From contig NZ_CP126251.1 of NCBI RefSeq assembly GCF_003234115.2, positions 1,116,001 to 1,180,000 of the forward strand: DNA of 64,000 bases. The letters are read 5' to 3'. Position 1 is the first letter of the stretch. Every line of letters starts with the position of its first letter. Shown here one piece after another: positions 7,220-16,485 of this stretch. Below the pieces are notes generated by a model. The model was not told the origin of the DNA. It saw only the letters and a list, made by a program, of their open reading frames with translations, and did no database searches. Made by a program: the position numbers and the translations under genes. The DNA is from Curtobacterium sp. MCPF17_002. Its GTDB lineage: Bacteria; Actinomycetota; Actinomycetes; Actinomycetales; Microbacteriaceae.

Positions 7220-8713
7220 TCACACCTCGCGGTGGGTGAACCGCCCCTCGATCGCGGTGGCGAGCACCCGCATCCCGCGGAGCGCTGACGACGAGACCCC
7301 GGGCGCCAGCGGATCGGATTCGACGAGCACGAAGTCGGCGACGTCCCCGACCGACACACCGACCCGACCGTCCGTCGAGCCCCGCCACGCGGTCAGCGCC
7401 GAGACGCGTTCGTCCGGGTGCCACGGATCGCGGCCGTCCCGGTCACGCCCGACGGCCGCGGCCATCGAGACCCACGGGTCGAGCGGCGCGACCGGGGCGT
7501 CCGACCCGAGCAGCAGTCGCGCTCCGGCTCGGTCGAGCGAGGCGAACGCGAACGCCCGGTCGGTGTGTCCCGCCCAGTAGCGGTCGGCGATGTCCCGGTC
7601 GTCCATGGCGTGCTCCGGCTGCACCGACGCCGCGACCCCGAGCCGCGCGAAGCGTTCGAAGTCGTCCTCCGCGACGAGCTGCGCGTGCTCGATGGTGCCG
7701 CGGGCGCCGACGGCCTCGAACACGTCGAGCGCGAGGGTGTTCGCCCGGTCCCCGATGGCGTGGATCGCCGGCACGAGTCCGGCGGCGACCGCGCGGCGCA
7801 CGATCGGCACGACCTCGTCGAGCGGCCACGTCAGCACGCCGTGCCCACCGAGTCCGTCGTACGCATCGACGACGGCGGCCGTCCTGGTGCCGAGCGACCC
7901 GTCGGTGATGACCTTGAACGGCCCCATCGTGAGCAGCCCGCGCGTTCCGTCGACGACGTCGCCCGTCCGGAGCCCGCGGTCGAGCACGGCGTCGAGCTCG
8001 AGCGGGTACACGCCCGACGACACCCGGAGGCCGTCCGTCCCGGTGTGGATCCGTCGTGCCCAACGGTCGAGGCCGAACCGCATCTCGAGGTCCACGATGC
8101 GGGTCACGCCGCGGGCGCTCGCCGCCTCGACGGCGTCGGCGACGTACCCGTCGAGCACGTCGTCCGGCACGCGGGAGAGCGCGGCGGTCACGTCGAAGGC
8201 GTCCTGCTCGCGCAGGACCCCGTCCGCACCCGCGTCGAGCGGGCGACCGACGATCGCCGAGAAGTGGGTGAGCGCCAGCGCGTTGCACCAGACGGCGTGC
8301 AGGTCCGCGCTGATGACGACGACCGGGAGGCGCGGTGCGGCCTCGTCGAGCAGCTCGCGTCGGGCGGGGGTCGGCCACAACCCGTCGCGGTAGCCGTGTG
8401 CGACCAGGACACGGTCCGCCACGCCGGTGCGCGCCACCTCCGCCACGAGGGCGGCGGTGGTCTCCGCGGAGTCGCAGCCGGCGACGTCGACACGACGGCG
8501 GACGAGCGCCCACTGGTCGAAGTGCACGTGGTGGTCGACCAGTCCGGGGGCGAGCCAGGCGCCGGCGGCCTCGACGACGTCGGTGTCGACGTCGGAGGCG
8601 TCGAGCGTGTGCGCCGGGGCGATCTCGGTGACCCGGCCGTCGACGATGCGCACGTCGGCGGGGGCACCGGACGTGCCCACCCGGCGGACGGTGCGGAGCA
8701 GGACCTCGTTCAC
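7220..8713 (-). CDS. Metal-dependent amidohydrolase, YtcJ-like
   Basis: 497 residues of amidohydrolase-superfamily form. GLVDHHVHFDQW (residues ~70-81) carries the HxH metal pair, FKVITDGSLGTRTAAV is typical of the YtcJ/ExaP group, AIHAIGDRAN supplies a later metal histidine, TIEHAQL another, and LLLGSDAPV the catalytic aspartate. Such enzymes hydrolyse amide or cyclic substrates, usually unknown. The GTG start overlaps the stop of the PaiB-like gene (GTGA), so the two form an operon. The pair is divergent from the peptide transporter operon, which suggests use of peptide-derived amides, but this is only context. Confidence 0.85.
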   Translation of the reverse strand: MNEVLLRTVRRVGTSGAPADVRIVDGRVTEIAPAHTLDASDVDTDVVEAAGAWLAPGLVDHHVHFDQWALVRRRVDVAGCDSAETTAALVAEVARTGVADRVLVAHGYRDGLWPTPARRELLDEAAPRLPVVVISADLHAVWCNALALTHFSAIVGRPLDAGADGVLREQDAFDVTAALSRVPDDVLDGYVADAVEAASARGVTRIVDLEMRFGLDRWARRIHTGTDGLRVSSGVYPLELDAVLDRGLRTGDVVDGTRGLLTMGPFKVITDGSLGTRTAAVVDAYDGLGGHGVLTWPLDEVVPIVRRAVAAGLVPAIHAIGDRANTLALDVFEAVGARGTIEHAQLVAEDDFERFARLGVAASVQPEHAMDDRDIADRYWAGHTDRAFAFASLDRAGARLLLGSDAPVAPLDPWVSMAAAVGRDRDGRDPWHPDERVSALTAWRGSTDGRVGVSVGDVADFVLVESDPLAPGVSSSALRGMRVLATAIEGRFTHREV

Positions 8714-9363
8714 TGCGCCTCCAGGCCGTCGACACGCAGCGCGTGTGCTCGTTCCATCTCGTCGGCGAGCGCCGGCGACGCGTACGGCCCGTCCCCGCGG
8801 AGCCCCGCGACGATCCGGTCCACGACCTCGGGCGCCTTGTTCTGCGACAGCTTCGCGCGGGCGTCGAACCGGGTGACCCGGATGCGGATCCCGACGGTGC
8901 CCTTGGCCATCCGGCGGGCGGTCTCCTCGTCGACCTCGAGCGAGACCGGCGACGGCATGACCCGTTCGAAGTGGTCGACGAGTTCGCCGAGGACGCGGAA
9001 GTTCTCCTCGTCGGACAGGATCTCCGGGGTGCCCCAGAGGTGCGCCGTGACGTGGTTCCAGGTCGGCACGAACTGCTCCGGCGGGTACCAGGCGGGGGAG
9101 ACGTAGCCGTGCGGGCCCTGCACGACGACGAGCACCTCGTGGCGGCCGAGTTCGTGCGCCTGCTCGTCGGGACGGCCGACGTGCGACACGAGGACGATCT
9201 CGTCGTCGGGCGTCCCCGGAGCGGACGACTCGAGCAGGAAGGGGTAGTGCGACGCGACGAGCCCGGCGTCGGTGTGCGACACGATCGTCGCCCACGGGTT
9301 GCCGGCGACGAGGCGTTTCACCTCGTCGACGTCCGTCATGAGGAAGTGCGGTGTGTGTCGCAT
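8710..9363 (-). CDS. PaiB-like FMN-binding protein
   Basis: 217 residues beginning MRHTPHFLMTDVDEVKRLV, with SHYPFLLE, GPHGYVSPAWYPP, VPTWNHVTAHLWG and GTVGIRIRVTRFDARAKLSQNK, the hallmarks of the PaiB/FMN-binding split-barrel family. B. subtilis PaiB is called a negative regulator of sporulation and protease genes, but the fold suggests FMN-dependent chemistry; function here is open. The start at 9363 is chosen over 9381 because MRHTPHF is the conserved N-terminus. It heads a two-gene operon with the amidohydrolase. The last codons (DGLEA) overlap a half-site of the GGAGGCGCG palindrome family. Confidence 0.85.
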   Translation of the reverse strand: MRHTPHFLMTDVDEVKRLVAGNPWATIVSHTDAGLVASHYPFLLESSAPGTPDDEIVLVSHVGRPDEQAHELGRHEVLVVVQGPHGYVSPAWYPPEQFVPTWNHVTAHLWGTPEILSDEENFRVLGELVDHFERVMPSPVSLEVDEETARRMAKGTVGIRIRVTRFDARAKLSQNKAPEVVDRIVAGLRGDGPYASPALADEMERAHALRVDGLEAQ

Positions 9364-9435
9364 GCGTCGAGCGTGGCACACCGGGTCCGGCGGCGCGACG
9401 GCTGCCGTTTCCCGAGTGTTTCAGATCGGTAAAAG

Positions 9436-9453
9436 TTTCAGAGTTCATTGAAA
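9436..9453. promoter_or_regulatory. Candidate operator TTTCA-N8-TGAAA upstream of the peptide operon
   Basis: An 18-base inverted repeat lies seven bases before a plausible -35 (TTGTGG, 9460-9465), which is followed after 18 bases by TAGCTT (9484-9489). It sits in the 177-base divergent gap and could bind the GbsR/MarR-type regulator encoded in the operon. Inference from position and symmetry. Confidence 0.35.
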
Positions 9454-9540
9454 GAAGTCTTGTGGTGGGGAATCCGACGGGCCTAGCTTCACTCCAACGA
9501 CGGCCGGGCCGGACCCGGGCGCAGGGATCGAGGAGAGATC

Positions 9541-11133
9541 ATGCGACGCAGGACGATCGCCGCGCTGGCCGCGGCGGCAACGGTGGCGCTGGTGGCAGCG
9601 GGATGCTCGGCGAGCGGCACCGCCGACACGGCCTCCGGATCGGGCGGCAGCCTGGTCTACGCCACGGGCGAGCCCGACCACCTGACCCCCGGACGGCAGA
9701 CCGTCGCCTTCGACCAGGTGATGAGCCTGTTCGCACCGTTGACGCAGACCGACTCGAAGGGGAAGCTCCACGACGTCGCGGCGAAGAGCGTCGAGAGCGA
9801 TGACAACGTCACGTGGACGATCACGCTCCGCGACGGGTGGGAGTTCCAGAACGGCGAAGCGGTGACGCCGGAGAGCTACGTCAAGGCGTGGAACCAGACC
9901 GCGTACGGCCCGAACGCGTGGGAGAACAGCGGTCAGCTCGCCTCGATCGTCGGCTACTCGGACCTCAACCCGGCGTCCGGCAAGCCCAAGACCACCACCA
10001 TGTCGGGGCTCAAGGTCACCGGCGACGACACCTTCACGGTGCAGCTCACCCACGCGGACAGCCAGTTCCCGCTCCAGCTCAGCCAGGCCCAGACCGCGTT
10101 CTACCCGATGCCCGAGGCGGCGTACAAGGACCTCAAGGCGTACGACGAGAAGCCGATCGGCAACGGCCCGTACGAGATGCAGAACACGTGGAAGGCGAAC
10201 CAGGAGTTCACCGTCACCGCGTGGAAGGGCTACGAGGGCACGAAGCCGACGACGAAGGACGTCACGTTCCGCAGCTACTCGGACATGAACACCGCGTACA
10301 CCGACGTGCTCGCCGGGAACGCCGACGTGCTCTTCCTGCCCGCCGACAAGATGACGAGCGCCAAGGCCGACTTCGGTGAACGCCTGCACTCCTTCGACGC
10401 CCCCGGCATCGACTACATCGGCTTCCCGCTCTGGGACGAGCGCTACTCGGACCCCGACGTCCGCCGCGCGATCTCGATGTCGATCAACCGCAAGCAGGTG
10501 AACAAGGCGATCTACGGCGGCCTGTACGAGCCGGCGACCGCGCTTACCCCGCCCTCGATGTCCGGCACGAAGGAGGGCATCTGCGGCGACGCCTGCGAGT
10601 TCGACCCGGCGGCCGCGAAGAAGCTCCTCGCGAAGGCCGGCGGCTTCGACGGCACCATCACGCTCGTCTACCCGGGCGGCAACGGCCTCGACTCGCTCTA
10701 CCAGGCCTACGCCAACCAGATCCGTCAGAACCTCGGCGTCGACACCGAGGCGAAGGCCACCACCGACTGGGCCTCGTACTACTCCGAGCTGACCGACAAG
10801 AAGATCGCCGGCCCGCACTTCGGCCACTGGGGCGCCCTGTACATCAGCCAGCAGAACACCCTCCGTGCCCTCTTCACGACGGCCGGCGGCTGCTCGCCCT
10901 GCACCGGGTACTACCAGGACGACGCCGTCGACTCGCTGCTCGCGAAGGCCGACTCCGCGGGGTCGCAGGCCGAGGCGAACGAGTACTACGAGCAGACGCA
11001 GGAGGCCGTGCTCGAGGACTTCCCGATCGTGCCGACCTTCTTCGACAAGTACTCGTACGTCACGAGCGACAAGGTCACGAAGCTGCCCGCCGTGGCCGGC
11101 AGCCCCGCCATCGCCCAGATCGCCGTCAAGTAG
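9541..11133 (+). CDS. Peptide ABC transporter substrate-binding lipoprotein (DppA/OppA family)
   Basis: 530 residues. A signal peptide ends in the lipobox VAAGC with Cys22 as the lipidated residue, followed by a Ser/Gly-rich tether. The mature part is a family 5 extracellular solute-binding protein: VTWTITLRDGWEFQNGEAVTPESYVKAWN is the signature and ends with a C-terminal FDKYSYVTSDKV. It captures oligopeptides outside the membrane and delivers them to the permeases at 12604 and 13542. First gene of the operon, with a promoter at 9460-9489 and GAGGAGAG before the ATG. Confidence 0.9.
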   Translation: MRRRTIAALAAAATVALVAAGCSASGTADTASGSGGSLVYATGEPDHLTPGRQTVAFDQVMSLFAPLTQTDSKGKLHDVAAKSVESDDNVTWTITLRDGWEFQNGEAVTPESYVKAWNQTAYGPNAWENSGQLASIVGYSDLNPASGKPKTTTMSGLKVTGDDTFTVQLTHADSQFPLQLSQAQTAFYPMPEAAYKDLKAYDEKPIGNGPYEMQNTWKANQEFTVTAWKGYEGTKPTTKDVTFRSYSDMNTAYTDVLAGNADVLFLPADKMTSAKADFGERLHSFDAPGIDYIGFPLWDERYSDPDVRRAISMSINRKQVNKAIYGGLYEPATALTPPSMSGTKEGICGDACEFDPAAAKKLLAKAGGFDGTITLVYPGGNGLDSLYQAYANQIRQNLGVDTEAKATTDWASYYSELTDKKIAGPHFGHWGALYISQQNTLRALFTTAGGCSPCTGYYQDDAVDSLLAKADSAGSQAEANEYYEQTQEAVLEDFPIVPTFFDKYSYVTSDKVTKLPAVAGSPAIAQIAVK

Positions 11134-11140
11134 CCGCCGC

Positions 11141-12604
11141 GTGGACACCGACACCGTCCTCCGCCTGGTCCGGGACGTCCCGGACCAGGACGGCTTCCCC
11201 CTCGTCGACGACCTGCACGCCCGGTTCGACGCGCTCGCCGCGGCCCACCCCGACCGGGTCACGGTGACCCGGATCGGCACCAGCCGGCTCGGCGAACCGC
11301 TGCACGCGTACCGGATCGGCACGGGATCGCACACCGCCGTCATCGTCGGCGGCGTGCACCCGAACGAGCCGATCGGCTCGTGGACCGCGCTGCACCTGGC
11401 GACGTGGTTGCTGAGCGACGACGACGGCGCCGGCGACAGCGACGGCGCCGGCGACATCGACGACGACAGCGACAGCGACGCCGCGGCCGCCGCGGCGCTC
11501 GACACCACGTGGCACATCGTCCCGACGATCGACCCGGACGGCATGCGACTCAACGAAGCGTGGTTCCACGACCCCCACGACCGGGTGTTCTACTCGCGGC
11601 ACTTCTACCGTCCGGCCCCGGACAGCCAGGTGGAGTGGACGTTCCCGAACGCGTACAAGTCCGTGTACTTCGACCAGGTCCTGCCGGAGACGCTCGCCTT
11701 CATGCGGCTCATCGACGACACCCGGCCGGACCTGCTCGTGTCGCTCCACAACGGGGAGATGGGCGGCGTCTACTACTACCTGTCCGAGGACCTCCCCGAC
11801 GTGATCGACGTGCTGCACGCGGTCCCGGAGTCGCTCGGCCTACCGCTCGACACCGGTGAGCCCGAGTCGCCGTACCTCCGCGAACTCGCCCCGGCGGTGT
11901 TCGCGATGGACGGCATCGAGACGGCGTACGACTACCTCGAAGGCCTCGGGGTCGACCCCGGCGAGCACATCCGTGGCGGGTCGAGCGCGGCGTGGGCACT
12001 GCGGCACGGGGCGCTCTGCATGGTCGCCGAACTGCCGTACTGGAGCCACCCGGACGCCGACGACCAGACCCCGACCGAGGAGTCCTACGCGGACCTCCTC
12101 CGCCGGTGCGCCGACGAGCTCGGCGCCTCGGGCACCGAGCTGCAGGAGATCCTCGACCAGGCGTCGCCGATGCTCACGATCGAGACGCCCTTCCTCGAGG
12201 GGTCGCGCGCGTTCATCCCGATGCTCGCCGCGGCGCCCGAGACCGACCACGCCCGCGCCGACCACGAACCCGCCGACCGCATGGCCACCGTCGCCGAACG
12301 CTTCGGCTGCGAGGACCTCGTCCGCTGCTTCCGACTCCGCTACGGCGGCATGCTCCTCCGCGCGCTCGAGGCGGAGACCACCGCCGGCACGGCGGCGGCG
12401 CCGCTCCGGCGGCTCCGCGACCGCCTCGCGGACCGCTACGCGCTCTGGCAGGCCGACGAGGTGCCCGACGCGACACCGATCCCGATCCGCAAACTGGTGG
12501 GGGTGCAGTTCGGGGCGATCCTCGCCTGCGCGAGTCACGTGTCGGATTCGACCCGCGCCTCCCGTCCGTCCCTGGTCACCACCAGCGGGCCGGGAGGCGC
12601 GTGA
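11141..12604 (+). CDS. M14-family zinc carboxypeptidase-like protein
   Basis: 487 residues from GTG 11141, seven bases after the lipoprotein stop. Metal ligands are H73 and E76 in GGVHPNEP, and H203 in SLHNGEMGG. The catalytic glutamate is probably E297 in MVAELPYW. No signal peptide, so it likely trims imported peptides in the cytoplasm. Residues ~92-119 are an insertion of Asp/Gly/Ala repeats (DDDGAGDSDGAGD…DSDAAAAA) at a surface loop, absent from usual family members. It ends in an ATG/TGA one-base overlap with the permease gene, confirming operon membership. Confidence 0.85.
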   Translation: MDTDTVLRLVRDVPDQDGFPLVDDLHARFDALAAAHPDRVTVTRIGTSRLGEPLHAYRIGTGSHTAVIVGGVHPNEPIGSWTALHLATWLLSDDDGAGDSDGAGDIDDDSDSDAAAAAALDTTWHIVPTIDPDGMRLNEAWFHDPHDRVFYSRHFYRPAPDSQVEWTFPNAYKSVYFDQVLPETLAFMRLIDDTRPDLLVSLHNGEMGGVYYYLSEDLPDVIDVLHAVPESLGLPLDTGEPESPYLRELAPAVFAMDGIETAYDYLEGLGVDPGEHIRGGSSAAWALRHGALCMVAELPYWSHPDADDQTPTEESYADLLRRCADELGASGTELQEILDQASPMLTIETPFLEGSRAFIPMLAAAPETDHARADHEPADRMATVAERFGCEDLVRCFRLRYGGMLLRALEAETTAGTAAAPLRRLRDRLADRYALWQADEVPDATPIPIRKLVGVQFGAILACASHVSDSTRASRPSLVTTSGPGGA

Positions 12605-13545
12605 TGCGTCCGGCGCTCGCCGTCGGCCGACGGGTCGGCGGCCTGGTCATCGTCTTCCTCGGCGTGACCTTCCTCATCTACGCGATGACGTTCGCGCTGC
12701 CGGGCGACCCGATCAAGGCGCTCGGCGGGGACCGCCCGCTGACCGACTCGGTCGTCCGGGCGCTGCGGTCGGAGTACCACCTCGACCAGCCGCTCTGGCT
12801 GCAGTACCTGCAGTACATCGGCGGCCTGTTCCGCGGTGACTTCGGCACCGACTTCAGCGGACAGTCCGTCGGGGAGCAGATGGCCTCCCGCTGGCCGGTG
12901 ACGATCACCCTCGCGCTCACCGCCTGGGTGCTCGAGATCGTGCTCGGCATCGGGCTCGGCGTGGTGTCGGCGCTCCGGCGCGGAACCGTCCTCGACAAGA
13001 CCGTGCTCGTCGGCACGATCGTCGTCGGGGCGATCCCCGTGTTCGTCCTCGGTGTCGCGCTGCAGCTCGTGTTCTCGGTGCGGCTGCACTGGTTCCCGGT
13101 CGCGGGCTCCACCGCCGGTTGGCCGACCGCGTACGTCCTGCCCGCGTTCGTCATCGCCCTGTTCGGCCTCGCCGCGGTGTCCCGGCTCACCCGCACCTCG
13201 ATGATCGAGACGCTCGACGCCGACTTCGTCCGGACCGCACGCGCGAAGGGCCTCGCGCCGGGGCGGATCGTCGGCGTCCACGTGATGCGGAACTCGCTCA
13301 TCCCGACCGCGACCTACCTGGCGACCGACCTCGGGTACCTGATGGGCGGCACCGTGATCATCGAGGGCATCTTCAACCTGCCCGGCGTCGGCAACCTGCT
13401 GTTCCAGGGCATCCGGTCGCACGAGGGAGCGGTCGTCGTCGGCATCTCCACCGCGCTCATCCTGGTGTTCCTCGTGACGAGCGTCCTCGTCGACCTGCTT
13501 CACGCCGCACTGGACCCGCGGGTCCGGACGGGAGCCTCCGCATGA
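12604..13545 (+). CDS. Peptide ABC transporter permease (DppB type)
   Basis: 313 residues with about six membrane segments. The N-terminal motif (FLGVTFLIYAMTFALPGDP) is typical of DppB/OppB, and the EAA-loop region reads DFVRTARAKGLAPGRIVGVHVMRN. It forms half of the membrane channel with the 296-residue partner. The ATG overlaps the upstream stop by one base and the end overlaps the next gene by four bases, so translation is coupled. Confidence 0.93.
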   Translation: MRPALAVGRRVGGLVIVFLGVTFLIYAMTFALPGDPIKALGGDRPLTDSVVRALRSEYHLDQPLWLQYLQYIGGLFRGDFGTDFSGQSVGEQMASRWPVTITLALTAWVLEIVLGIGLGVVSALRRGTVLDKTVLVGTIVVGAIPVFVLGVALQLVFSVRLHWFPVAGSTAGWPTAYVLPAFVIALFGLAAVSRLTRTSMIETLDADFVRTARAKGLAPGRIVGVHVMRNSLIPTATYLATDLGYLMGGTVIIEGIFNLPGVGNLLFQGIRSHEGAVVVGISTALILVFLVTSVLVDLLHAALDPRVRTGASA

Positions 13546-14432
13546 CCACCTCCGCCATCGGCGCCACCGTCGGCCCCGTCGTCGCCACGAAGCGCCGACC
13601 GTTGCGCGCCGCCGTCCGGAAGCCCGGGTTCTGGCTGCCCGCCGGGGTCCTCGTCGTCGTGCTCCTCATCGCCGTGTTCCCCGCGTTCTTCGCCGGGTTC
13701 TTCGGGCACGGGGACCCGCGGGTGTGCCAACTCGGCCGGAGCGGCGCCGCACCGACCGCCGGGCACCCGTTCGGCTACGACCTGCAGGGCTGCGACGTGT
13801 ACGCGAACGTCGTCTACGGCACGCGGTCGTCGATCTCCGTCGCGCTCCTCACCACCGTCCTCGCCGGCATCGTGGCCGTGGTCGTCGGGACCGTCGCCGG
13901 GATGGTCGGCGGATGGGTCGACGCGGTGCTCGCGCGGCTCACCGACGTGTTCCTCGGCTTCCCGTTCCTGCTCGGCGCCGTCGTCGTGCTCAACAGCGTG
14001 GGGGAGCGGTCGGTGCTGACCGTGTCGCTCGTGCTCGCCCTGTTCGGCTGGCCGACGATGGCCCGGCTCGTGCGGTCGAGCGTCCGGACCGTCCGGAACG
14101 CCGAGTTCGTCCTCGCCGCCCGCACCATGGGACTGTCCACGTGGCGGATCACCACGCGGTACGTGCTGCCGTCGTCGATCTCGCCGCTGCTCGTCCTCGC
14201 CACCATCACCGTCGGCGGGGTCATCGTGTCGGAGTCGTCGCTGACGTACCTCGGCATCGGGCTGGAGAGCCCGGCGATCTCGTGGGGGCTGCAGCTCTCC
14301 GCCGCGACGTCGCAGTTCCTCCGCGCCCCGCACATGCTCATCGCGCCCGCGGTGTTCCTCGCCGTGACGGTCCTGTCCGTCATCGCGCTCGGGGACACCC
14401 TCCGCGCGGCGCTCGACCCGCGTCGCCGCTGA
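13542..14432 (+). CDS. Peptide ABC transporter permease (DppC type)
   Basis: 296 residues with about six membrane segments and the DppC pattern: an N-terminal membrane span, a periplasmic-side HPFGYDLQGCDVYANVVYGTRSS motif, and the EAA loop (EFVLAARTMGLSTWRITTRYVLP). It pairs with the DppB-type permease and docks on the fused ATPase at 16482. Start overlaps the preceding stop (ATGA). Confidence 0.93.
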   Translation: MTTSAIGATVGPVVATKRRPLRAAVRKPGFWLPAGVLVVVLLIAVFPAFFAGFFGHGDPRVCQLGRSGAAPTAGHPFGYDLQGCDVYANVVYGTRSSISVALLTTVLAGIVAVVVGTVAGMVGGWVDAVLARLTDVFLGFPFLLGAVVVLNSVGERSVLTVSLVLALFGWPTMARLVRSSVRTVRNAEFVLAARTMGLSTWRITTRYVLPSSISPLLVLATITVGGVIVSESSLTYLGIGLESPAISWGLQLSAATSQFLRAPHMLIAPAVFLAVTVLSVIALGDTLRAALDPRRR

Positions 14433-14473
14433 CGCGCCAGACTCGACCCAGACCGTTCCTCGAAAGGACCACC

Positions 14474-15883
14474 GTGACCGACACCCTCGCCGCCTACCGG
14501 ACGACCCTGCCCTACATCCACGAGTGGGTGTCGTACAAGGTCTGGCAACTCCGGGTCCCTGGCGTGCAGGTCGCGATCGGGTACGGCGGCGAGGTGCTCT
14601 TCGACGAGGCCTGGGGCTACGCGGACGTCGAGGCCGGACGCCGCCTCACCACGACGGACCTGTTCCGCATCGCGTCGCACTCGAAGACCTTCACGTCCAC
14701 CGCACTCCTGCAGCTCGCCGAGCGCGGGTCGCTCCGTCTCGACGACACCGTCGGCACGTACATCCCCGCCCTCGTCGACGGCGGATCCCCGCTCGCCGAC
14801 GCCACGATCCGGGAGCTCATGGAGATGGGCGCCGGCGTCATCCGCGACGGGCACGACGGCGACTACTGGTCGCTGCTGCGGCCGTTCCCGGACGAGCAGG
14901 AACTCCTCGCACTCGTCCTCGACCGCGGCCAGAAGGTCCCCACCGGGTCGTCGTTCAACTACTCGAACCTCGGCTACTCGCTGCTCGGGCTCGTCATCGC
15001 AGCGGTGTCCGGGCAGTCCTACAACGACTTCGTCCGCGAGTCGATCACCGAGCCGCTCGGCCTCCGGAACACCGGGCCCGACTGGGACCCCACCCGCGCC
15101 GACGACTTCGTGGTCGGCTACACCGGCTTCCACACCGCCCGCAGCCGTCGCCGCATCGACCACGTCGACACCCGTGCGATGGCCGCCGCGACCGGGTTCC
15201 ACGGCACCGCCTCTGACCTGGTGAAGTACTTCTCGCAGCACGTCATCGGCCACGGCTCCCTGCTCGACGACCACTCGAAGCGGCTCGCGCAGCGGAAGGC
15301 CTGGAGCGCCACCGAGGACCCGGCGGACCGCGGCTACGGCGCCGGCTTCATCGTCGACCGGATCGGTGGCCGCGAGATCCGCGGCCACTCCGGCGGGTTC
15401 CCCGGCCACATCACCCAGTCGATGTTCGACCCGGCGTCGGGCCTCGTCGTCTCGGTGATGACGAGTGCCGCCGCCGGGCCGGCAACGCTCATCGCCACCG
15501 CCGTGATCGCGATCCTCGACGCGGCGGCCGACGCCGACGCCCCGGGGACACCGGTGCCGGACGACGTCGACACGAGCACCTTCACCGGCCGGTTCGCGAA
15601 CCCATGGGGCGTCAGCGACATCGCGCGCATCGGCGACCGGCTGATCGAGGTCGACCCGTCGTCCCCGACGCCGCTCGAGACGCCGACCCGCCTCGAGGTG
15701 ATCGACGCCGACACGCTCCGGATGACCCACGGCAACCGGTTCGGCTCGATCGACGAGGACATCACCTACGCGCGTGACGCCGACGGCACCGTCCTGTCGA
15801 TCCGCGCCGGCGGCGGCATGACCGAGGAGCCCTGGGCGATCCCGTCCGAGTCGCCGGAGGTCGCGGCTGGGCTGGCACCGTGA
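14474..15883 (+). CDS. S12-family serine hydrolase (beta-lactamase/D-peptidase fold)
   Basis: 469 residues. The class C-type triad is visible: S68-H-S-K71 (SxxK), Y163-S-N165 (YxN) and HSGG near residue 303 in place of KTG. No signal peptide, so a cytoplasmic esterase or D-aminopeptidase is more likely than a penicillin-binding protein. A C-terminal beta-rich domain of ~110 residues follows. The GTG start has GAAAGGA eight bases before it. Its place inside a peptide transporter operon suggests action on imported peptides, perhaps ones containing D-residues, but the substrate is not shown. It overlaps the next gene (GTGA). Confidence 0.85.
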   Translation: MTDTLAAYRTTLPYIHEWVSYKVWQLRVPGVQVAIGYGGEVLFDEAWGYADVEAGRRLTTTDLFRIASHSKTFTSTALLQLAERGSLRLDDTVGTYIPALVDGGSPLADATIRELMEMGAGVIRDGHDGDYWSLLRPFPDEQELLALVLDRGQKVPTGSSFNYSNLGYSLLGLVIAAVSGQSYNDFVRESITEPLGLRNTGPDWDPTRADDFVVGYTGFHTARSRRRIDHVDTRAMAAATGFHGTASDLVKYFSQHVIGHGSLLDDHSKRLAQRKAWSATEDPADRGYGAGFIVDRIGGREIRGHSGGFPGHITQSMFDPASGLVVSVMTSAAAGPATLIATAVIAILDAAADADAPGTPVPDDVDTSTFTGRFANPWGVSDIARIGDRLIEVDPSSPTPLETPTRLEVIDADTLRMTHGNRFGSIDEDITYARDADGTVLSIRAGGGMTEEPWAIPSESPEVAAGLAP

Positions 15884-16485
15884 GCCCCGACGGTCGTCCG
15901 CCAATGCGGTCGGACGCTGCGCGGACGGACGCTGCGCGGACGGACGCCGCACTGGCCGATGACGTCGTCCTCGAGCCGGAGCGGCAGGCGTTCGTCGAGG
16001 AGTTCGCCCTCATGCTCAACGACGGCGCCGGCATGCCGCTCACCGATGCCCGCGTCCTCGGCTACCTCATGATGACCCGAGCGCCGCACTCGTCCTCCGC
16101 CGACCTGCAGGCAGCGCTCGCCGCCAGCTCGGGTTCGGTCTCGATGGCCACCCGGCGGCTCGTCGACTCCGGGTTCGTGAAGCGGCACATCGTCCCCGGC
16201 GAGCGCAGCCACTTCTTCCGCGCCGAGGCCGACGTGTGGGGTTCCTGGCTCGCCAGCGAGCGGAAGTACCTGGACCGGCAGCGGGACATCATCGGCCACG
16301 GACTCGCGGTCGTCGAGGCCGCGGGGCGCACCGGTCCCGGCGACGTCGATGCCGAGGTCCGCGAGCGCCTGCTCAACGGCCGCGACTACATGCAGTGGCT
16401 GCAGGGCTACCACCGCAAGATGCTCGAGGAGTGGGAGGCCTTCAAGGCCGCTCGCGACGACACCGACCGACCGGAGACCCCATGA
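15880..16485 (+). CDS. GbsR/MarR-family transcriptional regulator
   Basis: 201 residues with a winged helix from ~60 to 125 (DARVLGYLMMTRAPHSSSADLQAALAASSGSVSMATRRLVDSGFVKR) and a C-terminal helical dimerisation part, the GbsR layout. The N-terminus holds three imperfect 12-13 base direct repeats encoding DAARTDAARTDAAL. It is encoded in the peptide operon, overlapping the hydrolase and the ATPase genes, so it is the natural candidate to control the promoter at 9460-9489. Confidence 0.85.
   Translation: MSPDGRPPMRSDAARTDAARTDAALADDVVLEPERQAFVEEFALMLNDGAGMPLTDARVLGYLMMTRAPHSSSADLQAALAASSGSVSMATRRLVDSGFVKRHIVPGERSHFFRAEADVWGSWLASERKYLDRQRDIIGHGLAVVEAAGRTGPGDVDAEVRERLLNGRDYMQWLQGYHRKMLEEWEAFKAARDDTDRPETP

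Noticed and set aside
14474-15883. Beta-lactamase resistance gene
   Set aside because: The SxxK fold is present but there is no signal peptide, the length and context fit a cytoplasmic peptidase/esterase, and KTG is HSGG.
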